The notes beneath the pieces are model-generated. The model saw nothing but the letters and a program-made list of their open reading frames with translations, was not told the origin of the DNA and made no database searches. Below are positions 12,624 to 23,329 of a DNA stretch of 64,000 nucleotides, one piece after another; positions within the stretch are counted from its first letter, which is position 1, and the number at the start of each line of letters is the position of its first letter. The DNA comes from Azolla caroliniana (lineage: Eukaryota > Polypodiophyta): NCBI GenBank assembly GCA_043228905.1, contig JBHGNT010000007.1, positions 3,534,001 to 3,598,000 of the forward strand, read 5' to 3'. A program made the translations under genes and the position numbers.

Positions 12624-14333
12624 GTTTCCACCTGAAATCCCCTCGGTCCCATTCTAGTTCGACGAGGGGACGACAACCATACACCCATAACTTCCAATGG
12701 GGTTCCACCTTAGCAACATCCGGGTCTGTCTTCCAGATGTTACCAACCTGTGCCACCACGCGGATAGGGTGCCAAGAGCCCCTACTCTGACTCTCCCCAA
12801 AAATCCTATCTCTTCCCGATCCACTCACGCCCTTCAGTGCCTTAACCCTTCCAGCCTCATCAAAGAGACCGAACCAAGCATCTTCTCTCACCTCCCCCAT
12901 CAGAACCCTATCAACTGCCTCAGCTAGCAATCTCCGCATTTTCATGGCTCCCTTGAGGGGAGGGGATGGGACCTCCTGGGCTCCTCCTAAAGCCATCGTG
13001 CGTCTCCAATCATCTAAAGAGTGAAGTCATGTTTGCGCCAACTTTCCCCATGCTAGGCCCTTAAGTTGGCCTAACATCATGTTGTCACGTGTTCGCACCT
13101 GAGGGTTCCAAAATAATGGTTGTCTAGACCACTCGGTTAGTGTCGTCGGCATGTGTTTGACCAAATGATGTCGTACGTGACACCATGCCCGCAAGATGGA
13201 GTTTGTGACCCTCTCCTCCGGAAGACAAGCCATCTTGGGTGGGACGCCGCTCGTGCAACACCAATTCAAGGAGTCGGGCCAAGGCCTACCATACTTGGGA
13301 GTCCCTGCCTGCAGCCTATTGCGGAGTAGAACCTTCCAACACCCCTTACCTGGCAGGAGGCAACGAACCACCATTTTGGCTAGCAATGCTCGACTCTGCA
13401 TTAAGGGGTCGATGAGGCCAAACCCCCCTTTGGCCCGCGGTTGTGTTAACCAATGCCATGAAACTCTGGCGGCAGCCATCGGGTTGTCCTTTCCTAACCA
13501 TATAAACCCCCTGATGGTAGCCTTAACCGCGCGCAAGCCTGAAGGGTCCATAATCCAGCACGAGACTGAGTGCCACATGGTGGCGAGCATCACTTGGTTT
13601 GCAATAAGAACCCTCCCAGCAAAGGATAGTTTAGACCTACTCCATTGGTTCATCTTCTTGCTTAGTTTGGCTTGCACATGTGACAATTGCGCTCCCTTGG
13701 GGATTGCTCTCCCCATCGTAAATCCGAGGTACTTGAATGTCGTCCTGTCAAGGACCCATGCAAAATCAGCATGGGGATGCCACCTTAGCTTCTCTTGTTC
13801 ATTGAACCAGAGGCCTTGGGTTTTATCCCAATTGATCTTGGCACCGGCAGCCTGACAAAAGTCTTCAACAAGATGTTCAGCTCGTTGTAGATTTGCATCA
13901 TCACCCTGCAAAAAAAGGACCGTATCGTTGGCATATTCAGATAATAGAAGATCCTCAGTCGCATTGGGGATGGGCAATCCCCTTAGTCCGTTGCTTGGTG
14001 CTTGTAAGAAGGCTGAGAAAGCCTCGGTTACAAAGAGATAGAGATATGGGGCTAGGGGATAGCCTTGCCTCACTGAGCGATGTAGTTGGAAGATGGGGCC
14101 CCTTGCACCAGCTACCAACACGCTACTAGTAGCAGTCTGATAGAGTGCAGAAGTGCAATTCCTCCATTGCGGGGGAAGGCCCATAGCTCTCATCACTCTT
14201 TCCAGAAAGGGCCATAACACCCTGTCGTAGGCCTTCTCAAAGTCTAACATCAGAATAGCCGAGCTCGATGCGGTGCTATCTGCCAATGCCATAACTTCCC
14301 AGAGAAGCAGCACATTGTCAAAGATACACCTAC
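12624..14333 (-). pseudogene. LINE ORF2 reverse transcriptase, 3' part, catalytic motif changed
   Basis: From the copia insertion point the minus frame resumes with CIFDNVLLLWEVM and LMLDFEKAYDRVLW, then RQGYPLAPYLYLFV, SEYANDTVLFLQ, INWDKT, FKYLGFTMG and ARVSWHWLTQP. These are RT and connection segments. The usual F/YADD box reads YAND (AAC at the first Asp), so one catalytic aspartate is missing. A stop at 13027 breaks the frame before the segment 12996-12624 (DAWFGLFDE, LWVYGCRPLVELEWD), which belongs to the same protein. Confidence 0.87.
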
Positions 14334-14425
14334 TGTTGAAGACAAGGCCGTCGTCAATGCGGAAGATCAAGTAGCGTTCTGTTCGTGTTGAATACCTGCG
14401 TATGACAGTTTCCAAGATCGTGCAC

Positions 14426-14466
<41 letters not shown>

Positions 14467-14649
14467 CACAAAGAGTCTTTCTATTCATAGAACAATAATA
14501 CAACCCAACCTTACAAAAAGGTTACAAGGTCACTTTATATAGTGACCGACTTAGGGCAACTACCATTTATGCTAATTACACAAATGACCCAAACTTGATC
14601 TATACAAAGGGATAGTGTGAATACGTCCATTATACACTTGTATTCGACA
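14334..14649 (-). repeat. copia 3' LTR
   Basis: Downstream LTR in the element's reading direction, 316 bp. It contains a GA microsatellite (about 14431-14465) and lacks a GTT present in the other LTR. In plus orientation it begins TGTTGAAGAC and ends ATTCGACA. Confidence 0.95.
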
Positions 14650-14842
14650 CTCCCCCGTAATGGGCGTATACATGAGTTATCTAAGATTACAGGTATAAAC
14701 CTAGGTTCTCGGACATATCAGTTTTGTTCGAGTCGGCAGGGTCCGAAGGCAGAAGACCGAACTGGTCGGGTCGGAAGAGTTGAAGCCGATCATTAAGGAA
14801 TTGATGTCGGTTGTCTGAAACCATCCTGCGCTGTGTCCGGCT

Positions 14843-17800
14843 CTAACCGGACTGGTTTGTCGTTACGCCCATCTGATGCCGAAGAGACCTAAAGCGGTCT
14901 GCCGAAAGACACTTGGTCATTCCATCTGCGACATTGTCGGTTGTGGATATTTTCTCTAGACCGATTTTCCCTGAAATGACGCAGTCCCGAACGAAGTGAT
15001 ATCGAACGTCGATATGTTTGGAGGCGTTGTGGTGAACCGGATTTTTCGACAAGGCAACAACACCTTGACTGTCGCTATAGACAATTGGGGCCGAGTCATG
15101 GTCGACTTGTCGAAACGTGTGCGCCAGCCGGCCGAGCCACAAAGCTTCTTTTGCAGCGTCGGACGCAGCTACATATTCTGCTTCGGTCGTTGAGGTCGCT
15201 GTGCACTCCTGAAGTTTCGACTTCCACGAAATTGCTCCAATGCCGAATTTGAAGCAGTATCCAGTTGTTGATTTCCGACTGTCTATACAGCCGGCGAAGT
15301 CCGAGTCGGTGTAACCGACTACGCCTGAGGTTCGGTTCGGACTGAAAAGAATGCCGTGGTCTTTTGTGCCAGCCAGATATCTGAACACATGCTTGACTGC
15401 GTTCCAATGCGATCGGCCAAGATTGTGCATAAATCTGCTAACGACTCCTACGGCATGAGAGATATCAGGCCGTGTCGCGACCATCAGGTACATAAGGGAG
15501 CCGACTGCCGGTGCATACGGTACCGACTTCATATCTTCCCCCTCCGAACCGGATGTCGGGCAGTCTCGCTGAGAGAGCCGAAGATTCATGGGGAGCGGGG
15601 TTGAAGCAGATTTGGCTGATTGCATGTTGAAGCGTTCCAAGACACGTCCGATATAGTCGGTCTGAGACAAAAACAGATGTCGTTTATCGCGATGCCGACT
15701 AATCTTCATGCCGAGTATGTGTCGTGCCGGACCGAGGTCCTTCATGGCAAACTTCAACCGCAGTTGCCGAATGAGATCGGCAAGTTCGCCCGCGTGGCGT
15801 CCAGAAATTAGCATGTCGTCCACGTAAATGATGAGGAAGATGGGTGATCCATCTTGAGCTGTGTTGGTAAAAAGACAATGGTCCTCATCGCTTTTTGAGA
15901 AGCCGATCGATTGGATGAAGTCGTCGAACTTCTTGTACCATTGTCGCGGTGCCTGTTTGAGGCCGTATAGACTCTTCCGGAGTCGGCAGACTAGATGTTC
16001 TTGGCCAGTTGCCACGAAGCCTTTTGGCTGCTCCATATAAATTTCCTCTTCAAGATCACCATGGAGGAAGGCTGTTTTGACATCTAGCTGAATCAGCTCC
16101 AAGTTGTCGGCTGCCACTACGCCGAGTAGAAAACGAAGGGTTGTCATTTTCACCACTGGTGAAAAAATCTCATCGAAGTCGACGCCATATTCTTGTCGGA
16201 AGCCCTTCGCAACTAATCTGGCCTTGTACTTTGGGGTGGTCGAATCAGACGTCTCTTTTAGTCGATAGACCCACTTGCAAGGAAGAGCACGTCGATTCTT
16301 AGGTAATTCGACCAGATCCCAAGTCTTGTTTGCCCGAATGGAGTGCATTTCCGACTCCATCGCCAGATGCCAAGTGGCTGAATCGACAGATGTCGATGCT
16401 TCTTCGTAAGACGTCGGTTCGCCGGCGTCGGTGAAGAAAATTCCAGGAGAATACCTCTCCGGAGGTTGCGACAGTCTCTCGGATCGTCGAGGTATGACTG
16501 GACTGGTCGTATCGGGTATCGAGGTCGGATGGTCCGAAAGCGAATTATTCTGCTGTGCCAAGTCGGAGTTGTCCGAGTCGGTAGTGTAAGGTTCAGCTAC
16601 CCGTGAAGCTGACCGTGTGTTAAGAGCGGGGCCTTCTTGAAGGGTCGGCACATCGGAAAATGTTACCCTTCGGACTTCGATCGGTGTTGCGACTGATGGA
16701 GTCATAGCCGACTCGTTGAACACAACGTCCGAACTTCGAACGATTTGTCTGCGTTCGGGGTCCCAGAGTCGGTATCCCATTTCGCCGTCTGATCCATATC
16801 CAAGGAAAATGCATTTCCTGGACCGAGGTGCAAGTTTTCGGCGATCATCTTTCGGAATAAGGGCGTACGCCTCGCATCCGAAGATCCTCAGCTTGTCGTA
16901 ATTCGGCTTACTGCCGATCCATAGTTCCTGAGGAATTTGAAGTCCTAGAGGTCTGCTTGGCGACATATTGATTATGTGTACTGCCGTGAGTAGAGCCTCT
17001 GCCCAGAAGCCATCCGACAGTCCGGAGTGTTGGAGCATGGAAACTATCCGTTCTTGGATTGTCCGATTCATGCGTTCTGCAATCCCGTTTTGCTCCGGAC
17101 TGTGTGGTGCCGTAAATTCACGTCGGATGCCGCGTTGTCGGCAGAATTTGACGAATTCTTCTGATTTGAACTCTCCCCCATTGTCGGTCCGAAAGCATTT
17201 CAGTTTTCGGTCAGTTTGATTTTCTACCATAGCGAGCCAATCGGAGAAGATCGAGAAGACACGATCTTTGGTACGAATTGGATAAGCCCACACCTTTCGA
17301 GTCGAATCGTCAATAAAACTGACGAAGTAAGAGGCACCGCCGAGAGACTGATGCGGCATTGGGCCACAGACGTCCGAGTGGACTAAATCGAGAGGTCTCG
17401 TTTCTCTTGGTGCTGATGTCGGGTGTGATGCGGCTGCTTGTTTGCCATACTGGCAATGTTCGCAGAATTGATGGTCCGAGAAGGAGAGTTTAGGGATGTA
17501 TCCGGCTCTAGATAGGTGCGTAATGCCGGCCTTGCTGAGGTGTCCTAATCTTCTGTGCCATAGTGATGACACAGGAATATCAACCAAAAACAGGTTACCC
17601 TCTCTGAGCGTAACGTGTAACGGATACAGTGAGTGTATCTTGGGTCCTCTAGCAAGCAGGAGGTTCCCCCTGTGGAGTGTCCACCCTCCCGAAGAGAAAC
17701 CGGCACGAATGCCGTCTTCATCTAGTTGTCCGACTGAGATCAATGGCCTTGAGAGCTCGGGTACATGTCGGACATTGTGAAGTACAAGTGTAGAGCCACC

Positions 17801-18877
17801 TGCAAGGTTGAGCTCTACTGTGCCGATTCCAATGATGTCACAGTGTTGCGAGTTGCCGACTCGAACTGAGTCGGAGTGACGGATCGTATATTGCCGAAAT
17901 TGGGATCGATGAGGAGTCACGTGAAATGACGCGCCCGAATCTAAGAGCCATGTGCTCGATTCTTCAGTCGTGAGCAGAACTTCTGATCCGACTGGATTTT
18001 CGATTGATAGTATATTCGGGTCGTTTGGTAGCACATCAGCTGAGAAGCTGACGTAATTGATCTCCTCATGCCGGCCACTCTTCTTATCTGATTTCTGAGA
18101 CTTGTCGTTCTTGTTCTTGAGTGCGCGGCAGTCGGCTTTGATGTGTCCGGGTTTCTTGCAATAGTTGCAGATTCGATTATCCCGTGACTGGCTCCGTCTT
18201 CGCTGATTGTTCGGCTGCCGTGAGGAATCTCTTCCTCGTATGTTCGATCGGTCTGTCGAACCTTGTACTACATAAGCGTCTTCTGTTGAGTCTTTGGCGA
18301 AAGACTTTCTCCGAGCCGCTTCGGTCAGGATTGCGCTCGTGACTTCGGAGTATTTAACAGCCGTGGTTGACGCGTTGCACACGGTTGTGACGAAAGTTTC
18401 CCATGATGAGGGAAGGCTGCTCATGAGTATCATTGCTCTGAGTTCATCCTCGATTGCCGTCCCCTGAGATGAGATTTGGGAGCTTATGCTTTCGTACTCA
18501 TTGAGATGTGCTTGAACCGAATCTGATTCTTTCATCCGCAAGTTGTAGAGGCGCCGGATCAGAAACATCTTTGTTGCAGCGACCTTCTTTTCTTAGGTGT
18601 CCGACAGTGTTTTCCACAGTTCGAATGCTGTCGTACACGATTGCACCGTAAAGTATACCGATTCCGATAGGTGCATCCGGATCGTGGCGCGGACGATTCT
18701 GTCCAGCTTCTGCCACTCAATTGGTTTGTATCCTTCTGGAGGTTCTTCATTTTCGATGGGATCGATTTGCCCCTTGACTATGAGATAGTCCTGCATTTGC
18801 TCCTTCCAGAAATTGAAGTTCGATCCATCGAACTTTCGTAGACTCATTTCTGACGAGCCGGATGTTGATGCCATCAA
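14843..18877 (-). pseudogene. copia gag-pol polyprotein, one in-frame stop
   Basis: A single frame from the ATG at 18877 to the stop at 14843, broken only by a TAA at 18593-18595. Domains in order: gag (FDGSNFNFWKEQMQDYL), CCHC knuckle (CNYCKKPGHIKADC), aspartic protease (WLLDSGASFHVTP), pre-integrase HRRLGHLSKAG, integrase core (HSDVCGP, FRTDNGGEF, HSPEQNGIAERMN), reverse transcriptase (LDVKTAFLHGDL, YGLKQAPRQWY, IIYVDDMLISG), and RNase H (YTDSDFAGC, TEAEYVA, HIDVRYHFVRD). Catalytic motifs are present. The portion after the stop is 1241 codons. Order PR-INT-RT-RH identifies Ty1/copia. Confidence 0.95.
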
Positions 18878-19549
18878 ATTTGGTTTCGGTTGACGAAGCT
18901 CGGTTCGGAGTTGACTACGAACCTTGTTGGAGTGCAGCCGGTTGGCTCACCCGATATCATTCTAGTCGGATTTGAACCCGAGTCGGTTCGGCTTCGGATA
19001 TATGTATTGTTGAACTTGCTCGAATTGACTCCGGTAACTTGAGGGACAGAACCGACTTGTCTTCCCGAATGTTGCCGAGTCGGAGTGAGCCCGGTTCGCT
19101 TCCGAGTATATATATGCCAAAAACCGATTATTGAAACCGATTGTCTGGACCGATTCTGCTTCGGGTGACTGCAGCGACGAGAGAGACGGATCCAACTGAT
19201 CCTCCTGAATGTCGATCAGCCGGATGAAGCACGAATTGGGGTTGTTGTCTTGAGACCGATCTGCACCGAGTGGTTACAATGAGCGGCGAGCAGCGTTTGA
19301 TGACCTCTTCGGATGCCGTTTAACCGAGTGGAGCACGATCGTGTCAATGTTGCACAAGGGGATTTCACCTCGAGCGGTTACGATCACAGGGAACAGAGTA
19401 CAACCGGCTGGCTTACTCCAAGCGAAGATGATCTAACGCGATGAGATGCAAGCCTCGTTTTTCTTCTTCTTCTCCCTTCTTCGAATGACGGAAGAAACCG
19501 AACGCTGTGCAGGCTGAGACGACGGCCGACAGCGGGTTGAGGAACCTTC

Positions 19550-19561
19550 GCTCTGATACCA
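19550..19561 (-). other. copia primer-binding site (initiator tRNA-Met type)
   Basis: On the minus strand TGGTATCAGAGC starts two bases inside the 5' LTR, the usual match to the 3' end of plant initiator tRNA-Met. Confidence 0.9.
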
Positions 19562-19563
19562 AA

Positions 19564-19655
19564 TGTTGAAGACAAGGCCGTCGTCAATGCGGAAGATCAA
19601 GTAGCGTTCTGTTCGTGTTGAATACCTGCGTATGACAGTTTCCAAGATCGTGCAC

Positions 19656-19696
<41 letters not shown>

Positions 19697-19882
19697 CACA
19701 AAGAGTCTTTCTATTCATAGAACAATAATACAACCCAACCTTACAAAAAGGTTACAAGGTCACTTTATATAGTGACCGACTTAGGGCAGTTACTACCATT
19801 TATGCTAATTACACAAATGGCCCAAACTTGATCTATACAAAGGGATAGTGTGAATACGTCCATTATACACTTGTATTCGACA
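19564..19882 (-). repeat. copia 5' LTR
   Basis: Upstream LTR in the element's reading direction, 319 bp. It is almost identical to 14334-14649: it carries an extra GTT near 19790 and AATGGCCC where the other has AATGACCC. Confidence 0.95.
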
Positions 19883-19887
19883 CCTAC

Positions 19888-21623
19888 CTCTGATAAACCC
19901 TGTTTGATTCTCATGTATGATGTCCGGTAGGAAGCTTGTTATTCGCCTAGCTAGGACTTTTGCGAGTATCTTGTATATCGTGTTAAGGATTGTGATTGGG
20001 CACCATTGGCGTAGCTCGAGGCTTCACCCTGCCGCTTTAGGGATGAGATAGATCATTCCTTCCGCTAGTCCAGTTGGCATCGCTCCTGAGGACCAAATCT
20101 CTTGAATCCTAGCTTCCACTATCGGGATAACGGTTTCCCAATGAATCTCAAAAAAAATCTCGTGAGAGACCATCAGGACCGGGGCATGCTCCTCTCCGCA
20201 AATCTTGAAGTGCCTCCGAGAGTTCTAATCGAGAAATGGGGCTATCAAGCACAACTTCCATCTCTTGGGTGACCTTGGGGTGAATGCAAGCCATCACTCT
20301 CTCAACCAGCTCCGTGTTTTGCTGCATATGCATAGGTGCGAGCAGGTCGCGATAGTATTGGGTTGCCATATGCAGAATCTCATCCTTGTCCTCCGTTATT
20401 GAGCCGTCTGGTTTGCGCAGCCCTTGTATATGTCCACCACCACCCTTGGGTGCCCTGGAGTGAAAGAAATGATGGTTGACCTTGTCGTCTGTTCTAGCCC
20501 ACCATGCTGCGGCCCTGCGAAATAGCATGCGGTTCTTCTCCAACGTCCTTTCCCGCAGCTTCAACTTCGCTTCCTCCAACTTAGCTCTCGACCAATTGCA
20601 ACTAGGGTCTGCTTGTAGCAAACGTTGCGCGGCCGCAACGGACTTTCGTAATTTTGTTTCAATGGCTCTAGCCTGTTGGAGGGCCACCTTGGTTTCCTCT
20701 TGTAAAAAGGAGGAGGAGAGGGCCAGTTTCTTCTGCAAATCCTCACTGGCCGATTCACTTACACTGGTCTCTCGCCATATGCTCTGCAACCCCGCTTTCA
20801 CCTTTGCACTCTTCATGATCTTTGTGGGGATTTTCATAGTGAGACTCCCCTTGCTCCCGCGGGGTGGGTTAAGGTCTAGTCTCATCGGCTGGTGATCCGA
20901 GAAGGTAAGACCTGCCAAGATAGTGAAGGAGCCCCCCAACTCTTCGAGGGACGAGCTTAGGTATATTCGGTCTAGCCGCGCAAGACTACCACCCCTAGAA
21001 GTCACTGCAGCGCGGGAGAAGTGTAGCGAACGTGAGCATCTCCTAAGGGAAGAGCCCCATGTATCCTTCACCCCAATTTTCCCAATTAGGAAAGCCCAGG
21101 AGTCCAACTCCGCACCATGAAGCGGTCTTTGGGTCCCCCCTTTCCTATCTCCCAGATGCTTAGTCATGTTGAAATCTCCGGCCATTACCCACGCCTCTGC
21201 ATCAGGCAATGTTGTCGCTAACATCCTCCAAAAGATTGCTCTCTCGGAGGAAGAGTTAGGGGCATAAACGTTTAGCACCCCAATCTGAAGGTGATGCCAC
21301 TTCAACAACACATATAAGGCTCTACCCGCTACCAACGTGCCATGTGATGTTACTTCGTAGCAGGCCTGATCGCTAATCGAGATGCAAACCCCTCCTCTTC
21401 GTTGGAGGTCACCCTGTGCAGCCGACCACCACGTGGTCCATCCACCCGACAAGGGGTTTACTAGGCTCTGAGTTCTCACTTGAGAGAGGTGGTGTTCCTG
21501 CAAAAGCAATATGTCAATGTTGCCCCCTATATTAAGGGGATTCAACTCCTCCCAAAGTCTTTTGCACTCATGTTGTTGTCGGCCTCCACCAAGGCCCTGC
21601 ACATTCCACGTTAGGATCCTCAT
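19888..21623 (-). pseudogene. LINE ORF2 N-terminal part: AP-type endonuclease and start of RT
   Basis: Minus frame from ATG at 21623. Endonuclease motifs in order: ILTWNVQGLGG, LLLQEHH, VLNVYAPNSS, MAGDFNM, LDRIYLS and FSDHQPMRLDL, the order of L1 APE-like endonucleases. Near residue 480 comes ACPGPDGLS, the opening of the RT region, where the frame breaks at about 20148. It continues with shifts to ENQTGFIRG next to the copia junction at 19883. ORF2's ATG overlaps the ORF1 stop in the sequence TAATG (21625-21621). Confidence 0.9.
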
Positions 21624-22290
21624 TAGGAGGCGGTGCGGTTGATGCCCATGTTGGGGCCGACCCCCATGTCAGGGGGCAACCTATCATCTACTTCTGGGGG
21701 CAGGGACTCCACAGTAGATTGGAGGGCCTTTAAGGGATTCCCAGCCTGTTGTTCCCGGCCCGCTTCAAATAGGTCTCGCGATACAGTTTGGCTCCTAGGC
21801 GGTTGCATATCCTGCATCCCTCTAGCCCAGAGAGACGTTGCCAAACCAGGTGATGGGCTGCCTATTTTACTCTTGATCGTGCCCGTCCGGATCCACGACT
21901 TCACTAATCTGAGGTCACCAGCACATTCACGTTCCATCTTGAGGGGGGCTTTTGACAACATCTCCTCCAGGGTGGAGGGTACCTGGTGTGGTTGCATCTC
22001 CATCGGGGTGGAGAACACGAGTTTGGGGGACAAGGATTCACAGGGGGACATCAATGCTGCCAATGTTTCTGGGTCGCCATTCCCTAGCCCTTGGAGCAAT
22101 GTGAATCTGTTGGACGTTCCCACCTGTAGGTTGTGTGCCTCCGCACTCCCTGAGAAGACCTTCACCCGTTTCGAGGGTTGTTCGTCCACACTTGCTGGTG
22201 ACAAGGTAGGAGAACTCAACATTTCCGGGCCTCCCTCCCCACTTGTGTCATCTGCTTCCTTTTTTTGGCGAACAAATAGGGACGATTTGC
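21623..22290 (-). pseudogene. LINE ORF1, C-terminal part
   Basis: An open minus-strand frame of about 200 codons to the TAA at 21623-21625. It is rich in Ser, Pro and Glu without a known fold, as in the tail of plant L1 ORF1 after its zinc knuckle. Frame upstream of the first ATG (22222) stays open to about 22290, where orientation flips. The zinc-knuckle part that should precede it is in the inverted piece next door. Confidence 0.75.
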
Positions 22291-22647
22291 CCTCACAAAA
22301 TGTCCATGGCAGATACAGTGGCGGAGGTGTCCAAACTTCGCATCTTAGTGCCTTCCCTCCATGGACTTCCTACTAGAATTAGGCTCTACTCTGAGGAGCT
22401 CGGTCTCACAATGGTGAATGTGGTATATGAGGGACTCCCTGGGCAGTGTTTCATCTGCAAACAAAAAGGGCACCTAGCTAAGGAATGTCCTCGTAAGTTT
22501 GGAAAGGGAAGCCCGGGCCCTCGAACATCAGGGAAGGCCGAGCCACCCAACGGTTGCGAGGCTCCTTGGCACCCAGTTAAGAAGCAGGGGAAACTTCAAA
22601 GCCTAGGTGCATCATCTCCCCCCCTTTTTCAAGATTGTCCCCCCCCC
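22285..22647 (+). pseudogene. inverted LINE ORF1 segment with CCHC zinc knuckle
   Basis: Plus-strand frame containing LPTRIRLYSEELG, VVYEGLPGQ and CFICKQKGHLAKEC (CX2CX4HX4C), the RNA-binding part of L1 ORF1. It abuts the ORF1 tail that reads on the minus strand. Its outer end touches the right target-site copy at 22648. This placement fits a 5' inversion formed during insertion rather than a separate gene. Confidence 0.85.
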
Positions 22648-22664
22648 CATTTGACATACAAATT
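22648..22664. repeat. right target-site duplication of LINE (17 bp)
   Basis: CATTTGACATACAAATT, identical to 10988-11004. It is preceded by a C run that is part of the inserted LINE end. Confidence 0.9.
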
Positions 22665-23329
22665 AAAAAAATGAAAAGCTCTATAGAATGCTATATTATT
22701 ATACATGCCATTACTATAGTCTATAGTCTATAACACAAAGATACACAAATTAGCATAACTACCTCACAAAGCTAATGAAACACATAAAATAAATATCGCG
22801 TTAATGTTTTTACTATTAAGTATGAAGAAAAGGTTATTTTTTTGGAAAAAAGAGAGGCTAAATCTTTTTGGAAAAAATACAAAGTTTTATATTTCGGAAA
22901 AAAGGTTAGTAAAAAATTAAGTTTAACTTAAAACTTAAAATCTAGAGTTTATACTCTTAGGGTACATATTTAATAAAGGTTTTTGTTTAAAATTTCAATC
23001 AAATTTAAACTAATATTATTAGTAAATAATAAAGATTTGAAAATATATTTATAACTAATGGAAGGAGTTTTTTTTTGGAAAAAAAAAAACAAATTTGAAA
23101 TATATCATTATTACATGATGATGATATTATTTTAAGTGTGGAAAAAAACACTACTTCACATTAGTTAGCAAACGAAGTACATCAAAGTTCAACCATACTA
23201 AGCAAAACTCACACTTCTCCACACAGAACTAATCATAATCCCCACCCCGTCATTCACAAAAAAAGTATCCCACCGGATGTTTTTACATGGCAACTTACTT
23301 GTACTGCAACTATAGATATTTACATCTCC
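22665..23329. other. AT-rich spacer, no gene seen
   Basis: Low-complexity DNA with repeated TTTTTGGAAAAAA words between about 22830 and 23100. Nothing coding was recognised. Confidence 0.5.

Larger units (their letters stand above)
14334..19882 (-). mobile_element. young Ty1/copia LTR retrotransposon, nearly intact
   Basis: Element of 5549 bp with direct LTRs at 14334-14649 and 19564-19882 and target duplication CCTAC (14329-14333 and 19883-19887). It is inserted in LINE ORF2 and reads on the minus strand. A methionyl-initiator tRNA primer site lies just inside the upstream LTR, and a G-rich polypurine tract (GGGGGAG) just before the downstream LTR. The two LTRs differ by about one substitution and one 3-bp indel, so insertion is recent. 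One in-frame stop interrupts gag-pol. Confidence 0.96.
11005..22647 (-). mobile_element. L1-type LINE with inverted 5' segment, carrying two later LTR insertions
   Basis: This non-LTR retrotransposon reads mainly on the minus strand: ORF1 C-terminal part (about 22285-21623), ORF2 endonuclease (21623-20148), reverse transcriptase (interrupted, 19900s and 14333-13027), zinc-binding C-terminal domain (11962-11177), and a poly(A) end at 11005-11014. It is flanked by a perfect 17-bp duplication. The outermost 5' piece (about 22285-22647) lies in the opposite orientation and encodes the ORF1 zinc knuckle. Without the solo LTR and copia insertions the element is about 5.5 kb. Frameshifts and a changed catalytic motif show it is dead. 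Confidence 0.92.

Noticed and set aside
12464-12927. Plus-strand frames over the LINE and solo LTR
   Set aside because: Shadows of the minus-strand LINE ORF2 and of LTR sequence.
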